The notes under the pieces are model-generated. The model ran no database searches and had not been told where the DNA came from. It worked only from the letters and a program-made list of their open reading frames with translations. A stretch of 11,746 nt of DNA from Nitrospirota bacterium (GTDB taxonomy: Bacteria; Nitrospirota; Thermodesulfovibrionia; Thermodesulfovibrionales; SM23-35): the NCBI GenBank assembly GCA_016212245.1, contig JACRGU010000069.1:1-11746 (forward strand). Direction: 5' to 3'. Positions 1-6,540 of the stretch are shown piece after piece (the stretch's first letter is position 1; the number at the start of each line of letters is the position of its first letter). The position numbers were made by a program, and so were the translations under genes.

Positions 1-2
1 TT

Positions 3-275
3 GTTGCTGATAAGGACCTCCCGATAAGAAATAGGGGAGTCCATAAAGGGATTAAGGAATTTTATCTGAAGGATGAGTTTTTGAATCTCAGGATTGGTTA
101 TAATTTTGATGACGAGATAGAGCTCTGGCACTACCCTGTTGAGACCATATCCCTCTCAGAGCAGGGTGTAGAGAGAATCTATCAGGGCACAGCATTTCTA
201 TTTGTAAAAAAGCTATATTTAGACGACAGTCATAAATCAGGGTTTACTATAAGTCTTGGGGAGAATAATAAGTGA
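3..275 (+). CDS. C-terminal end of a probable GH57-type alpha-amylase/4-alpha-glucanotransferase (5' truncated by window edge)
   Basis: The reading frame is open from base 3 to the TGA at 273-275, so the gene begins outside the window; the TTG at 81 is internal, not a start. The visible 90 residues include a tyrosine-proline stretch followed by ETISLSEQGVERIYQG and a short hydrophobic beta strand (TAFLFVKK). From memory this matches the C-terminal beta-sandwich (DUF1926-like) of GH57 amylases and 4-alpha-glucanotransferases, which ends with a similar 'SLSE-GFE-YQG' segment. The catalytic domain is not visible, so the substrate cannot be stated; an alpha-glucan such as glycogen or maltodextrin is the family norm. 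The stop overlaps the GTG start of the next gene (GTGA at 272-275), so the two are probably translationally coupled. The alternative is another sugar-active beta-sandwich protein. Confidence 0.6.
   Translation, partial: VADKDLPIRNRGVHKGIKEFYLKDEFLNLRIGYNFDDEIELWHYPVETISLSEQGVERIYQGTAFLFVKKLYLDDSHKSGFTISLGENNK
257..262 (+). promoter_or_regulatory. Shine-Dalgarno site deciding the GTG start at 272
   Basis: GGGGAG lies nine bases before the GTG at 272. It supports translation starting upstream of the heptamer array, so that the array is read as a signal peptide rather than as untranslated spacer. Confidence 0.6.
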
Positions 276-2008
276 AGCAAAGCTTAGAAGTCAAAAGTCA
301 AAAGTCAAAAGTCAAAAGTCTATTCACTGTCCACTATTCACTATTCACTATTTGTTGTTTACTATTCACTATTCACTATTCACTATTCGCTGTTTATGCT
401 GCTGATAACCCTCTTAACAGAATGATAGCTGAAACAGTTTCATATTTCAAACCCATGACAGGCAGAATCACAGTGGTTGAAGATAAAAATGTTATGGTTG
501 ATCTCGGAATAAAAGACTCTATAAAGGCAGGCATGCGGTTTAACGTGTTGAGAGAAGGAGCTCCATTCATACACCCTGTCACAAAAGAGCCGTTGGGAAA
601 ATTAGAGTCATCTGTCGGAAGGATTGAAATAAAAGAAGCAGGTGCGGATTCATCTACAGGCACTATAATTGCGGGCGATATAAAGGAAGGTGATAAGGTC
701 AGAATATCAGAAACAAAGGTAAATATGATCTTCTGCCAGTCAAAGGATGTTGACTGGTATCTATCTGACTCACATTACAGGGGCCTGAAGGAAACAGGCA
801 GATTTAATATGCTCGATACAGGTATTGAGACGGATGACCCCTCAAAGGTTATCGGGGAGGCAAAGAAACTCAATGCAGAAGCTGCCCTTCTTTTAACAGC
901 AAAAGCAGCAGACAAAGGTACACTTCTTACAGAAAGGCTTTTCTGGGTCTCTGACAGCTCCATGTTTGCAGAGATAGATGTAAATGTTGACGTCGCTTAT
1001 ATAAAAGAACTGAGATTTGCTGACGAACTATTTGCTTCCCATAAAGGAGAGGCATGGCTACAGTTCGACCTCCCCTTTGGTGCGAGGCTTATAATAACAG
1101 GTGACATTGATGGAGACGGGAAACAGGAGATCTTACTCAGCACAGGAAAAGATATAAGGGCCTACACACCCGGTGTAGATCTCCAGCCTGCTCTAGGGGG
1201 GGTTCAGATAAAAGGCTCAAGGTTTGATGATCATCTCTGGATTGACACAATAGACCTGAATAGAAATGGAAGGGATGAGGTCATTGTTACCTTAATGAAA
1301 GGGGATGATGTCGTCTCTTATATCTATGAGCTGAAAGGCACAGAGTTTACACTCCTTTACAAGAGTAACCTTTTTCTCCGCAGGATAGAAAACAGACTTA
1401 TAGCCCAGGCCTATTCGAGTGATGAAGGGTTCAAGGGTGAGGTCTTCAGTATATTATGGGAAGGAGAATACAAAAAGGGAAGTGTGGTAAAACTCCCAGA
1501 GGGCATTAACATCTATGATTTCATATATATTGATGACCCTCAAGGCGGGAGATTAATCTTCGCATATGATGATGCAGGATTCCTTAATATGTATAATGAC
1601 AAAAATATAAGAATGTGGAGAAGCAAAACTGATACAGGAGGTTTCCTCATAACATTCAAGAAGGCAGCGCCCTCGGTAATTGTTGACAGAGGTGAATGGG
1701 CGATTAAAGACAGGCTGTTTTTAAGAAACAGGGAGATTCTATTAGTTAAAAGGATTCCCCTTTTAGAAATGGCAAAGGGGCTTGGTTATAAAAGTTCACA
1801 GATTAAAAACCTGTGGTGGAATGGGCTTTCTATGGAAGAAGGAGTCTTTATAGATGACATAACAGGTTCTATCCTCGACTATGCTATTATAGGTGATAAG
1901 ATTATTGTGCTAACGAGCCCGATGTTCGGTGTCAAGCCCGAAAATATATTGAAGGGCGAAAATCCGCTAAGAACAGTGCTCTATATTTATTCAATTAAGG
2001 GGAAATAG
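272..2008 (+). CDS. Secreted FlgT_C-like / FG-GAP repeat protein of unknown function
   Basis: This 578-residue protein is not recognised as a named gene. Residues 1-44 form a signal peptide: a Lys-rich n-region (K2 to K15), a hydrophobic stretch (17-41) and a likely signal peptidase I site after VYA(43) or A44. Residues about 57-146 resemble the FlgT C-terminal type of small beta domain (GRITVVEDKNVMVDLG, then GDKVRIS). FG-GAP/VCBS-like calcium-loop motifs follow at 277-285 (GDIDGDGKQ) and 328-336 (DLNRNGRDE), suggesting a beta-propeller in the second half. The GTG start at 272 is chosen because GGGGAG lies at 257-262, it overlaps the upstream stop (GTGA), and it includes the signal peptide. 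The next in-frame start, ATG at 422 (M51), would give a leaderless protein. The DNA for residues 7-42 is heptamer tandem repeat. The protein probably acts in the periplasm or at the surface; its place before uppS suggests an envelope role, which is inference. Confidence 0.8.
   Translation: MKQSLEVKSQKSKVKSLFTVHYSLFTICCLLFTIHYSLFAVYAADNPLNRMIAETVSYFKPMTGRITVVEDKNVMVDLGIKDSIKAGMRFNVLREGAPFIHPVTKEPLGKLESSVGRIEIKEAGADSSTGTIIAGDIKEGDKVRISETKVNMIFCQSKDVDWYLSDSHYRGLKETGRFNMLDTGIETDDPSKVIGEAKKLNAEAALLLTAKAADKGTLLTERLFWVSDSSMFAEIDVNVDVAYIKELRFADELFASHKGEAWLQFDLPFGARLIITGDIDGDGKQEILLSTGKDIRAYTPGVDLQPALGGVQIKGSRFDDHLWIDTIDLNRNGRDEVIVTLMKGDDVVSYIYELKGTEFTLLYKSNLFLRRIENRLIAQAYSSDEGFKGEVFSILWEGEYKKGSVVKLPEGINIYDFIYIDDPQGGRLIFAYDDAGFLNMYNDKNIRMWRSKTDTGGFLITFKKAAPSVIVDRGEWAIKDRLFLRNREILLVKRIPLLEMAKGLGYKSSQIKNLWWNGLSMEEGVFIDDITGSILDYAIIGDKIIVLTSPMFGVKPENILKGENPLRTVLYIYSIKGK
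291..320 (+). repeat. Heptamer tandem repeat TCAAAAG x4 plus partial, inside a CDS
   Basis: Four perfect TCAAAAG units occupy 291-297, 298-304, 305-311 and 312-318, with a partial TC at 319-320 and a degenerate lead-in at 284-290. Read in the gene frame they give a cycle of Lys, Ser, Val and Gln, which forms the positively charged n-region of the signal peptide. Seven is not a multiple of three, yet no frame of this strand of the repeat contains a stop. Confidence 0.9.
321..397 (+). repeat. Heptamer tandem repeat TATTCAC, 11 units, inside a CDS
   Basis: Eleven consecutive 7-base units run from 321 to 397. Six are exact TATTCAC (321, 335, 342, 363, 370, 377); the others (TGTCCAC, TATTTGT, TGTTTAC, TATTCGC, TGTTTAT) are degenerate. 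Translation gives the repeating heptapeptide FTIHYSL and variants, which is the hydrophobic core of the signal peptide. The reverse strand of the unit contains TAG, so only this orientation is translatable. This is the short tandemly repeated repetitive (STRR) heptamer type usually found between genes. Confidence 0.9.
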
Positions 2009-2020
2009 AGGAGACTAAAA

Positions 2021-2731
2021 TTGTTATTAACTGATCGTATACCAAGACATGTAGGCATTATAATGGACGGAAATGGAAGATGGGCTGAGCTGCGTGGCCT
2101 TCCCAGGATAGAAGGCCACAGGCGGGGTGCAGAGCGTTCGAGGGAGGTGGTTGAGGTTGCAATGGAGATAGGGATAAAAAACCTGACCCTATACGCCTTC
2201 TCTATAGAAAACTGGCAGAGGCCTCCATCTGAAGTTACAACACTGATGAGACTTCTTGAACTATATCTGAAGAAAGAACTCAGGGAGTTTATGAAAAGGG
2301 GTATTGTATTTAAAACAATCGGTGAAACCTATATGCTACCTGAAAATATACAGCTCCTCATAAAGGAGGCTGAGGAAAAGACTGCCTTAAACAAAGGCAT
2401 GACACTAACCGCTGCATTGAGCTATGGTGGACGGAATGAAATCCTCAGGGCTGTAAAGAAGGTGCTCCATTCAGGTATCAGACCTGAAGAACTGACAGAG
2501 GATTTATTCAATTCTTTTTTAGATACTGCAAATCTTCCCGGCCCTGACCTGATTATCAGGACCAGCGGTGAGATGCGTATCAGTAATTTTCTCCTGTGGC
2601 AGAGTGCCTATTCAGAACTCTATTTCACAGATACCCTGTGGCCTGATTTCACGAGAGACGAATTTCTGTTCGCGATACAGGATTATCAGCAGAGAGAACG
2701 CAGATTCGGAAACATCTCTGTAAGATCATAA
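2021..2731 (+). CDS. uppS: Isoprenyl transferase / undecaprenyl diphosphate synthase
   Basis: The enzyme adds cis-isoprene units to farnesyl diphosphate to give undecaprenyl diphosphate, the lipid carrier for peptidoglycan and O-antigen synthesis, at the cytoplasmic face of the membrane. The family signature IMDGNGRWA is at residues 14-22 with the catalytic Asp at D16. The pyrophosphate-binding segment RTSGEMR starts at R180, and R186 and E199 fall where E. coli has R200 and E213. The length of 236 aa is normal, though slightly short at the N-terminus. The TTG start is preceded by GAGGAG (2008-2013, seven bases upstream), which overlaps the stop of the upstream gene. It begins the uppS-cdsA-dxr-rseP order that is common in bacteria, with cdsA 18 bases downstream. 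All key residues seen are intact. Confidence 0.96.
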   Translation: MLLTDRIPRHVGIIMDGNGRWAELRGLPRIEGHRRGAERSREVVEVAMEIGIKNLTLYAFSIENWQRPPSEVTTLMRLLELYLKKELREFMKRGIVFKTIGETYMLPENIQLLIKEAEEKTALNKGMTLTAALSYGGRNEILRAVKKVLHSGIRPEELTEDLFNSFLDTANLPGPDLIIRTSGEMRISNFLLWQSAYSELYFTDTLWPDFTRDEFLFAIQDYQQRERRFGNISVRS

Positions 2732-2749
2732 AAGCTATAGCGATGAAAA

Positions 2750-3562
2750 ATGCAGGGAGAGATTATCTCCAGTGGGACAGAATTCGATATTCACTTTAAA
2801 AGGCTGATAGTAGCACTGATACTTCTACCCTTAATTTACCTATACATCATGTATCTTTCTGCTGAATATTTTCTTTTTCTGGGGATATTTATATCGTCCA
2901 TAGCCCTATCCGAATTCTATTCTATGTACCATGTGGCAGGGATATTAAGATATACCGGTCTATTCTCAGGGGTCTGTCTTCTAAGTATATCCTATATCTC
3001 AAAAAATCTTCTGCCGGATATCCTCCTCCTTTCAGTGATGGTAATAATGGGCATAAGACTTCTGTTTAAGAGAAATCCCCTTTCGTCGCTCTCTGATATT
3101 TCTCCTCCTGTCCTTGGAGTGCTCTATATTCCAGGGCTCTTTACATTCCAGATACAGATCAGAGGGCTCGGGCCTGAGTGGATAGTCTTTCTTTACGCAT
3201 CAGTATGGGCGTCAGACACCATGGCGTACTATCTCGGCAGCGGGATCGGAAAAAGAAAGCTCTATATAGAGATAAGCCCGAACAAGACTGTGGCAGGTGC
3301 AGGGGGTTCTCTTGTTGGAGGTGTAATAGGTGCATTGCTTTTAAAGGCCACCCTTATACCGTTGTTGAGTCTATCCTATGCAGTACTAATTGGTATAATG
3401 GTAGGAATTATTTCTATTATAGGTGACCTTGTAGAATCCATGTTTAAACGTGACTCCGGTGTTAAGGATTCAAGCACCGTCATACCGGGACATGGTGGAA
3501 TATTAGACAAACTCGATGGGGTGTTGTTTGCAGGCCCGATACTTTACTGGATGGTTTCATGA
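2750..3562 (+). CDS. cdsA: Phosphatidate cytidylyltransferase (CDP-diglyceride synthase)
   Basis: CdsA is an integral inner-membrane enzyme that makes CDP-diacylglycerol from CTP and phosphatidic acid, feeding all phospholipid synthesis. The 270-aa protein has a run of hydrophobic segments (residues about 19-36, 40-58, 65-80, 85-103, 118-135, 180-200 and 205-225). It ends in the CdsA signature: GDLVESMFKRDSGVKDSS followed by PGHGG (246-250) and a Lys version of the usual DRxD (DKLD, 253-256). The ATG at 2750 is the first start after an in-frame stop at 2744, but its ribosome site is weak, so the start is less sure than the gene. An ATG at 2743 is in another frame and reads only a short peptide. 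The stop overlaps the dxr start by four bases (ATGA at 3559-3562), implying translational coupling. Confidence 0.94.
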   Translation: MQGEIISSGTEFDIHFKRLIVALILLPLIYLYIMYLSAEYFLFLGIFISSIALSEFYSMYHVAGILRYTGLFSGVCLLSISYISKNLLPDILLLSVMVIMGIRLLFKRNPLSSLSDISPPVLGVLYIPGLFTFQIQIRGLGPEWIVFLYASVWASDTMAYYLGSGIGKRKLYIEISPNKTVAGAGGSLVGGVIGALLLKATLIPLLSLSYAVLIGIMVGIISIIGDLVESMFKRDSGVKDSSTVIPGHGGILDKLDGVLFAGPILYWMVS

Positions 3563-4728
3563 AACGAATAACCATTCTCGGCTCAACTGGTTCTATCGGG
3601 AGAAGTGCACTCGATGTTATCTCACGCCACAGAGACCGATTTAAGGTTGTTGCTCTATCAGCAGGGAGCAATATCGGCCTGTTTGAGAAACAGATAAGGG
3701 CCTTTACCCCTGAGATTGTTGCTGTTGCTAATGAAGCATCTGCCCAGGAACTGCGGAAACGAGTAGGGACATGGCATGCCGTGTCCCTACTCTCAGGCCA
3801 GGATGGTATTGCAGAGGTTGCATCATATGAAAAATCGGACTTTGTTCTGTCTGCGATTGTTGGTTCTGCAGGGTTAATCCCGACGATATCAGCTATACAC
3901 TCAGGAAAAACAATCGGGCTTGCAAACAAGGAAGCACTTGTAATGGCAGGAAAGATTGTGACCGAAGAGGCAAAAAAATATGGAGTAAAAATCCTTCCTG
4001 TGGATAGCGAACACAGCGCCATATTCCAGTGTATTGAGGGACACAAAAGGTCTGATGTAAGGAGGATAATACTTACCGCCTCAGGTGGCCCCTTTGTTGA
4101 TAAAACTATTGGTGAGATGAATAACATTACCCCTGAGGAGGCACTCAAGCACCCCAGCTGGGATATGGGAAAGAAGATAACGATAGATTCTGCAACGCTC
4201 ATGAATAAAGGCCTTGAGGTAATCGAGGCATGCTATCTATTCGGCATCCCACCGGAAAGGATAGATGTGCTCATCCACCCACAGAGTATCGTGCACTCAA
4301 TAGTCGAGTTTAATGACAGGAGCTGTATCGCACAGCTTTCAGTTCCTGACATGAAAGGACCGATAGCATATGCACTATCGTATCCTGAAAGACTGGATGA
4401 TATAGTCGTTGGACTCGACCTCGAAAGAATCTCATCCTTAACATTCAAAAGACCTGATAACGAATGCTTCCCATGCCTCTCTTATGCATACAGGGCTATA
4501 GAAGCTGGAGGCACAATGCCTTCTGTACTTAATGCAGCAAATGAGGTTGCTGTAGCGGCATTCCTGCATGATAAGATTAGATTCAATGATATCCCTGTTA
4601 TAATCAAAAAGACTATGGACTGCCATGTCCCGCAGCCTGAGACAGAACTCGATACTGTAATCGAGGCTGACAGGTGGGCAAGGGAAAAGGCAGAAGAAGT
4701 CATTAAAAAATTAAAGATTAAAAATTAA
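3559..4728 (+). CDS. dxr: 1-deoxy-D-xylulose-5-phosphate reductoisomerase
   Basis: Dxr (IspC) converts DXP to 2-C-methyl-D-erythritol 4-phosphate using NADPH and a divalent metal; it is the second step of the MEP isoprenoid pathway and the target of fosmidomycin. The 389-aa protein shows the NADPH loop GSTGSIG (8-14), the metal ligands in VDSEH (D149, E151), SGGPF near 177, the flexible-loop HPSWDMG (198-204), and MNKGLEVIEA (215-224, with E220 and E223). All catalytic positions look intact. Residues about 68-78 (VGTWHAVSLLS) are encoded by a 32-base near-perfect palindrome that appears to sit in a variable surface stretch between two conserved blocks. The last residues, KKLKIKN, come from AT-rich repeat DNA that runs on into the spacer. 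The start overlaps cdsA by ATGA. Confidence 0.96.
   Translation: MKRITILGSTGSIGRSALDVISRHRDRFKVVALSAGSNIGLFEKQIRAFTPEIVAVANEASAQELRKRVGTWHAVSLLSGQDGIAEVASYEKSDFVLSAIVGSAGLIPTISAIHSGKTIGLANKEALVMAGKIVTEEAKKYGVKILPVDSEHSAIFQCIEGHKRSDVRRIILTASGGPFVDKTIGEMNNITPEEALKHPSWDMGKKITIDSATLMNKGLEVIEACYLFGIPPERIDVLIHPQSIVHSIVEFNDRSCIAQLSVPDMKGPIAYALSYPERLDDIVVGLDLERISSLTFKRPDNECFPCLSYAYRAIEAGGTMPSVLNAANEVAVAAFLHDKIRFNDIPVIIKKTMDCHVPQPETELDTVIEADRWAREKAEEVIKKLKIKN
3761..3792 (+). repeat. 32-bp near-perfect palindrome embedded in dxr
   Basis: The arms GAGTAGGGACA (3761-3771) and TGTCCCTACTC (3782-3792) are exact reverse complements. The centre GGCATGCC (3773-3780) is itself a perfect palindrome, and only the T/G pair at 3772/3781 breaks symmetry (a wobble pair in RNA). 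The gene frame reads through it without a stop. The GTAGGG...CCCTAC shape with a GGCATGCC core is familiar to me from interspersed palindromic repeats of environmental bacteria, which is recollection rather than a search. Confidence 0.85.
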
Positions 4729-4784
4729 AATGCAAAATAAAGGAATAATTTTAAAATTTTGAATTGAATTTTTAAATTTTATCA
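4706..4784. repeat. AT-rich degenerate repeat spacer between dxr and rseP
   Basis: Units such as ATTAAAG, ATTAAAA, ATTAAAA and TGCAAAA run in register out of the end of dxr, followed by T-rich sequence (AATTTTAAAATTTTG, AATTTTTAAATTTT) that is roughly complementary to it. The same vocabulary recurs around 6296-6330 and 6481-6540. It supplies the Dxr C-terminal codons and most of the 65-base spacer. I see no clear promoter in it. The low-complexity hairpin has no GC stem, so it is not called a terminator. Confidence 0.55.
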
Positions 4785-4793
4785 GGAGGAAAG

Positions 4794-5867
4794 GTGGCAT
4801 TTCTATCAGCAATAATTCTTCTCGGCATACTCATATTTGTACATGAGTTTGGACATTTCCTCTTTGCAAAGCTACTCGGTGTCAGGATACTAAAATTCTC
4901 ACTCGGCTTCGGGCCAAGACTTGTTAGTAAAAAATACAGAGATACTGAATACCTCATCTCATCCATCCCGCTCGGCGGATATGTAAAGATGCTCGGAGAA
5001 GAGCCAGGAGAGGAGCTGAAAGAAGAGGAAAAACCAATGGCGTATAACTACCAGCCTGTATGGAAGAGGGTTCTCATTGTATTTTCAGGCCCGCTATTTA
5101 ATATATTCTTTGCCACATTTATCTTTGTGCTGATATTCCTGTATGGTGTACCTGTTCTACTGCCTGAGGTTGGCGAGGTCTCTGAGCAGTCGCCAGCTGA
5201 ACTATCAGGGCTTATGAAGGGTGATATAATCCTAAAGATTAACGGTGCTTCTATAAACCAGTGGGGTGAAATGACAGAGATTATACATAGAAAACCAGGT
5301 AATCCCCTCAGTTTCAAAATAAAGAGAGGCAGCGATATTATCGCTGTGACGATAACGCCTGAACTGAAAAGATTAAAAGATATCTTCGGAGAAGAAAAGA
5401 GCGTCGGACTTATAGGGATAAGGCCATCAGGGAAGACATTTACAAAGAAAGAAGGTCCTGTTAGTGCAATAAGTAATAGCATTAACAGGACATGGGATGT
5501 CTCTGTCCTCACGGTAGTCTCTATCATAAAGCTTATACAGAGAATCATCCCTGCAGAGACTATCGGTGGACCAATCCTTATCCTTCAGATGGCAGGTGAA
5601 CAGGCATCCCATGGGATTCTAAATTTCTTCACATTTATGGCTGTCATAAGCATTAACCTCGGAATATTGAACCTGCTCCCAATCCCTGTACTCGATGGGG
5701 GACATCTATTTTTCCTCGGGATTGAGGCTATAAGGAGGAAACCTTTTAGTGAAAGGTTTGTGACAATTGCACAGAGGGTCGGGCTTGCAATAATCCTCTT
5801 CATAATGGCATTTGCCCTTTACAATGATATCGTAAGACTTATTACAGGAAAACAGTTCATTCAATGA
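4794..5867 (+). CDS. rseP: RseP-type site-2 intramembrane zinc metalloprotease
   Basis: This family cleaves membrane proteins such as anti-sigma factors, and signal-peptide remnants, within the inner membrane. The zinc site HEFGH is at 17-21 in the first membrane segment. Other marks are the GF-GP segment near residue 40, a PDZ domain at about 120-190 (GDIILKINGASI), and the third metal ligand in PVLDGGH (L300-G303), followed by the final membrane segment. The length, 357 aa, fits the single-PDZ version; E. coli RseP has two PDZ domains. The GTG start is preceded by AGGAGG (4784-4789), with only four bases between. Position after dxr is the common bacterial order. The stop overlaps the Nudix gene by ATGA. 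The anti-sigma substrate is not encoded here. Confidence 0.95.
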   Translation: MAFLSAIILLGILIFVHEFGHFLFAKLLGVRILKFSLGFGPRLVSKKYRDTEYLISSIPLGGYVKMLGEEPGEELKEEEKPMAYNYQPVWKRVLIVFSGPLFNIFFATFIFVLIFLYGVPVLLPEVGEVSEQSPAELSGLMKGDIILKINGASINQWGEMTEIIHRKPGNPLSFKIKRGSDIIAVTITPELKRLKDIFGEEKSVGLIGIRPSGKTFTKKEGPVSAISNSINRTWDVSVLTVVSIIKLIQRIIPAETIGGPILILQMAGEQASHGILNFFTFMAVISINLGILNLLPIPVLDGGHLFFLGIEAIRRKPFSERFVTIAQRVGLAIILFIMAFALYNDIVRLITGKQFIQ

Positions 5868-6304
5868 AGCCTGTAGCATTAAAAACCCAGGTATCATCAG
5901 GCGGTGTAATCTTCAGAAGACATGATACCGAAATAGAAGTGGCCCTTGTCGCGGTTAAAGATGGCAAGGTATGGTGTCTTCCTAAGGGTATTATTGATAA
6001 AGGAGAAAGCCCTGAGAAGACTGCCGTAAGGGAGGTTGCAGAGGAGACAGGGCTTAAGGGAAAGATTGTCGCCAAACTCGGAGATATAACCTACTGGTAT
6101 TACATAAAAGAAGAGAATGCAAAATGCAAGAAGACCGTGCACTTTTTCCTTATAGAATATGAAAGTGGAGATACCTTAGAACATGACTGGGAGGTAGATA
6201 AGGCATCGTGGTTCCCGATCGACGAGGCCGTCAAGAAAGTTAGATATAAGGGTGAAAAGGTAATGATAGAGAAAGCAAGGGAAATACTTTTGAAGCAAAT
6301 TTAA
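5864..6304 (+). CDS. Nudix hydrolase, (di)nucleoside polyphosphate type
   Basis: The 146-aa protein has a complete Nudix box, G42-x5-E48-x7-R56-E57-x2-E60-E61-x-G63-L64, which binds metal and catalyses hydrolysis of a nucleoside diphosphate linked to another group. The compact size, the early SSGGVIFRR strand and the WCLPKG lead-in to the box resemble diadenosine-tetraphosphate hydrolase-like (MutT/Ap4A) members. The exact substrate cannot be told from the box alone. The ATG overlaps the rseP stop (ATGA at 5864-5867), so it is co-translated with the envelope cluster and may be a housekeeping passenger. It ends at the AT-rich spacer that carries the MITE-like element. Confidence 0.9.
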   Translation: MKPVALKTQVSSGGVIFRRHDTEIEVALVAVKDGKVWCLPKGIIDKGESPEKTAVREVAEETGLKGKIVAKLGDITYWYYIKEENAKCKKTVHFFLIEYESGDTLEHDWEVDKASWFPIDEAVKKVRYKGEKVMIEKAREILLKQI

Positions 6305-6333
6305 AATTTAAAGAGCAAAATTAAAAATTTCTG

Positions 6334-6476
6334 TAGTTTAGCAAAAATTTATAACCCTTTGAAATATAAAGAGATTTAATACCCTTAACCTGTCATTCCC
6401 GCGAAAGCGGGAATCCAGTAAAATCAATAGGTTCTGGACTCCTGCTTTCGCAGGAGTGACAAAATTTGCTAAACTA
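6334..6476. mobile_element. TA-flanked MITE-like element with terminal inverted repeats
   Basis: TAGTTTAGCAAA (6334-6345) and TTTGCTAAACTA (6465-6476) are exact 12-base inverted repeats bounding a 143-bp non-coding element. Because each end reads TA, it can be seen as 10-base termini (GTTTAGCAAA) between duplicated TA dinucleotides, the target duplication typical of IS630/Tc1/mariner relatives. No transposase is encoded. The inside holds a 45-base AT-rich left part and a pair of inverted hairpins (6391-6461). The transposase family is inference. Confidence 0.6.
6391..6461. repeat. REPIN-like pair of inverted hairpin repeats
   Basis: Two 28-base units face each other across a 15-base spacer: 6391-6418 and 6434-6461. 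Each forms an 8-bp stem closed by a four-base loop (GAAA on the + strand of the first; TTTC on the + strand of the second). Comparing unit one with the reverse complement of unit two shows four differences, which are two compensated base pairs, so both stems are perfect. The first core, ATTCCC-N8-GGGAAT, also fits the neisserial dRS3 consensus. This pair architecture is that of REPINs, which are mobilised by RAYT transposases; none is visible here. Confidence 0.75.
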
Positions 6477-6480
6477 TAAT

Positions 6481-6540
6481 AAAAAATTTTTGAATTTTGA
6501 ATTGTAATTTTGCATTTTTAATTTTGAATTTTGATTTTAT
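6481..6540. repeat. T-rich degenerate repeat directly upstream of rfaE2
   Basis: Sixty bases of TTTTGAA/TTTTTAA/TTTTGCA-type units run to the rfaE2 start codon. They are roughly complementary to the A-rich stretch at 6296-6330 on the other side of the MITE-like element, and of the same type as the dxr-rseP spacer. There is no Shine-Dalgarno sequence for rfaE2 in it. Confidence 0.5.

Noticed and set aside
81..275. Separate 64-aa gene starting with TTG at 81
   Set aside because: The frame is open to the window edge and the upstream residues continue the same domain, so it is the end of a longer gene.
291..397. Possible CRISPR-like array
   Set aside because: The units are 7 bases and contiguous without spacers; this is a tandem repeat, not a CRISPR.
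2094..2119. 9-bp inverted repeat GTGGCCTTC / GAAGGCCAC in uppS
   Set aside because: It encodes the GLPRIEGH segment, which is conserved in UppS proteins, so the symmetry is most simply chance codon use and not an insertion.
3480..4202. 240-codon open frame on the minus strand opposite dxr
   Set aside because: It lies fully antisense to a gene with clear family motifs, has no plausible start signals and its Ser/Ile-rich translation is typical of a shadow frame.
5330..5346. 17-base palindrome CAGCGATA-T-TATCGCTG in rseP
   Set aside because: Short, not GC-distinct, and the encoded residues fit the ordinary PDZ beta-turn; no sign of an insertion.
6391..6418. Rho-independent terminator after the Nudix gene
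   Set aside because: The stem is good but no T-run follows on either strand; the paired, inverted copy with compensated changes fits a REPIN-like repeat better.
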